Below, piece by piece: positions 46,820 to 47,500 of a DNA stretch of 47,500 nt. Source of the stretch: Cristatella mucedo. Taxonomy: Eukaryota; Bryozoa; Phylactolaemata; Cristatellidae. Made by a program: the position numbers and the translations under genes. Below the pieces are notes generated by a model. The model saw nothing but the letters and a program-made list of their open reading frames with translations. It was not told the DNA's origin and did not search any database. Location of the stretch: assembly GCA_009760855.2 (NCBI GenBank), contig WPIO01000003.1:13137501-13185000 (forward strand). The letters run 5' to 3'. Within the stretch, counting starts at the first letter, position 1. Each line of letters begins with the position of its first letter.

Positions 46820-47500
46820 CTGAAAAGAAAATGCAGCTGTTATGCTTCTGCGATTAGACGTACAAAATAAAGATGGTGATTTCGAACGGCGATGCTGTCA
46901 ATAAGTAAATATAGCTGCTGACTCGTACCACAAACTTCAGGGACAAAAACCTCCATTGACTTTTATTCATGAGTCACACAGTCACACAGCTGCTCATCCA
47001 TTATTGGTATTGCACTACATACTGTGGCCTAGTGCCGACCCAGCACGGACGAATGGCCACTGCCGGTTTAGAGGCAAAATCTTACGTGGGCAAACACCTC
47101 ATAAGCCTGCTTATAAATCCATAAGAAAAGAAAGGAACTAGGCGAATGACAGAAATACGACAATATTTTCTTATCGCCTGCGCGATTATGGCTTCTCTTG
47201 TTCCAAGGCATGACTCAGAAATAGCGCCGCTCGGGTAGAAAGATCAAGAAAGTTTCACTTTTTTCTAATAGGGCAGATCTAAGTACAAAACCGCTTATAG
47301 TAGAAGCGCGCACAAGAAAGACGCTAGACTGAAGACCGTTTTCGTCCTGCTGAAGGTCCGACAGCCAAGATCCGACAGTAGCAGGCCTCGGTTACGATAT
47401 AAAACTCAAGACTACATGGCAAATAAAGTTTAAAACTATGTATGTCTTCTACACGTTTGGGAAAAGTACTCATTTTACGCAGTGTACACACTTGGAGGGC
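46820..47500. other. Upstream of the first FRA10AC1 exon found
   Basis: No convincing start exon, promoter or repeat recognised. Short ATG-to-donor candidates did not give the required phase with a good splice site. Confidence 0.4.

Noticed and set aside
46969-47106. Start exon for FRA10AC1 near 46990 or 47100 on the minus strand
   Set aside because: The candidate near 47100 (ATGAGGTGT before GTAAGA) ends in phase 2, but phase 0 is needed; the one near 46995 has only a weak donor.
1-47500. CRISPR arrays, operons, ribosome binding sites or prophage features
   Set aside because: None seen; spliced genes and retroelements show the window is eukaryotic.

Overview
The window is eukaryotic nuclear DNA from an animal, most likely an invertebrate. 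It has spliced genes with phase-consistent GT-AG introns, many tRNA-derived SINEs, L2-type non-LTR retrotransposons, Tc1/mariner and hAT remnants, and simple repeats. I cannot name the species. Nothing prokaryotic, no CRISPR array and no genuine tRNA or rRNA gene was seen.

Two real genes dominate and point towards each other. On the + strand, ten coding exons between 2028 and 23261 form a complete K+-dependent Na+/Ca2+ exchanger (SLC24/NCKX family, about 574 aa). All exon phases join, the total is a multiple of three, and the acidic residues of both alpha repeats are present. On the - strand, nine exons between 46819 and 25877 encode a homologue of the nuclear, spliceosome-associated protein FRA10AC1. 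Its start codon was not found and probably lies beyond the right edge. One junction (39542 to 34919) does not agree in phase, so an exon may be missing there. The two stop codons are about 2.6 kb apart.

Layout: 1-2027, simple repeats and a large inverted repeat; 2028-23261, the NCKX gene, with introns carrying SINEs, L2 pieces, a Tc1-derived foldback (5911-6850) and a recently inserted 1.49-kb segment (20468-21959); 23262-25876, intergenic, with a degenerate - strand coding remnant; 25877-46819, the FRA10AC1 gene, whose last intron holds a nested L2 pile including the source of the 1.49-kb segment, and whose upstream introns hold a Tc1 element, minisatellites and further L2 and SINE copies; 46820-47500, nothing identified.

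Most interesting: a FRA10AC1 splice donor apparently supplied by the promoter box of an antisense SINE; one well-supported and one probable GC-AG intron in consecutive positions of the same gene; a 1.49-kb copy of a locus 7.2 kb away, inserted with a 51-bp target duplication; a fragment resembling the horizontally spreading SPIN hAT transposons; and an inverted repeat whose arms are circularly permuted. I found no convincing new multi-gene system.
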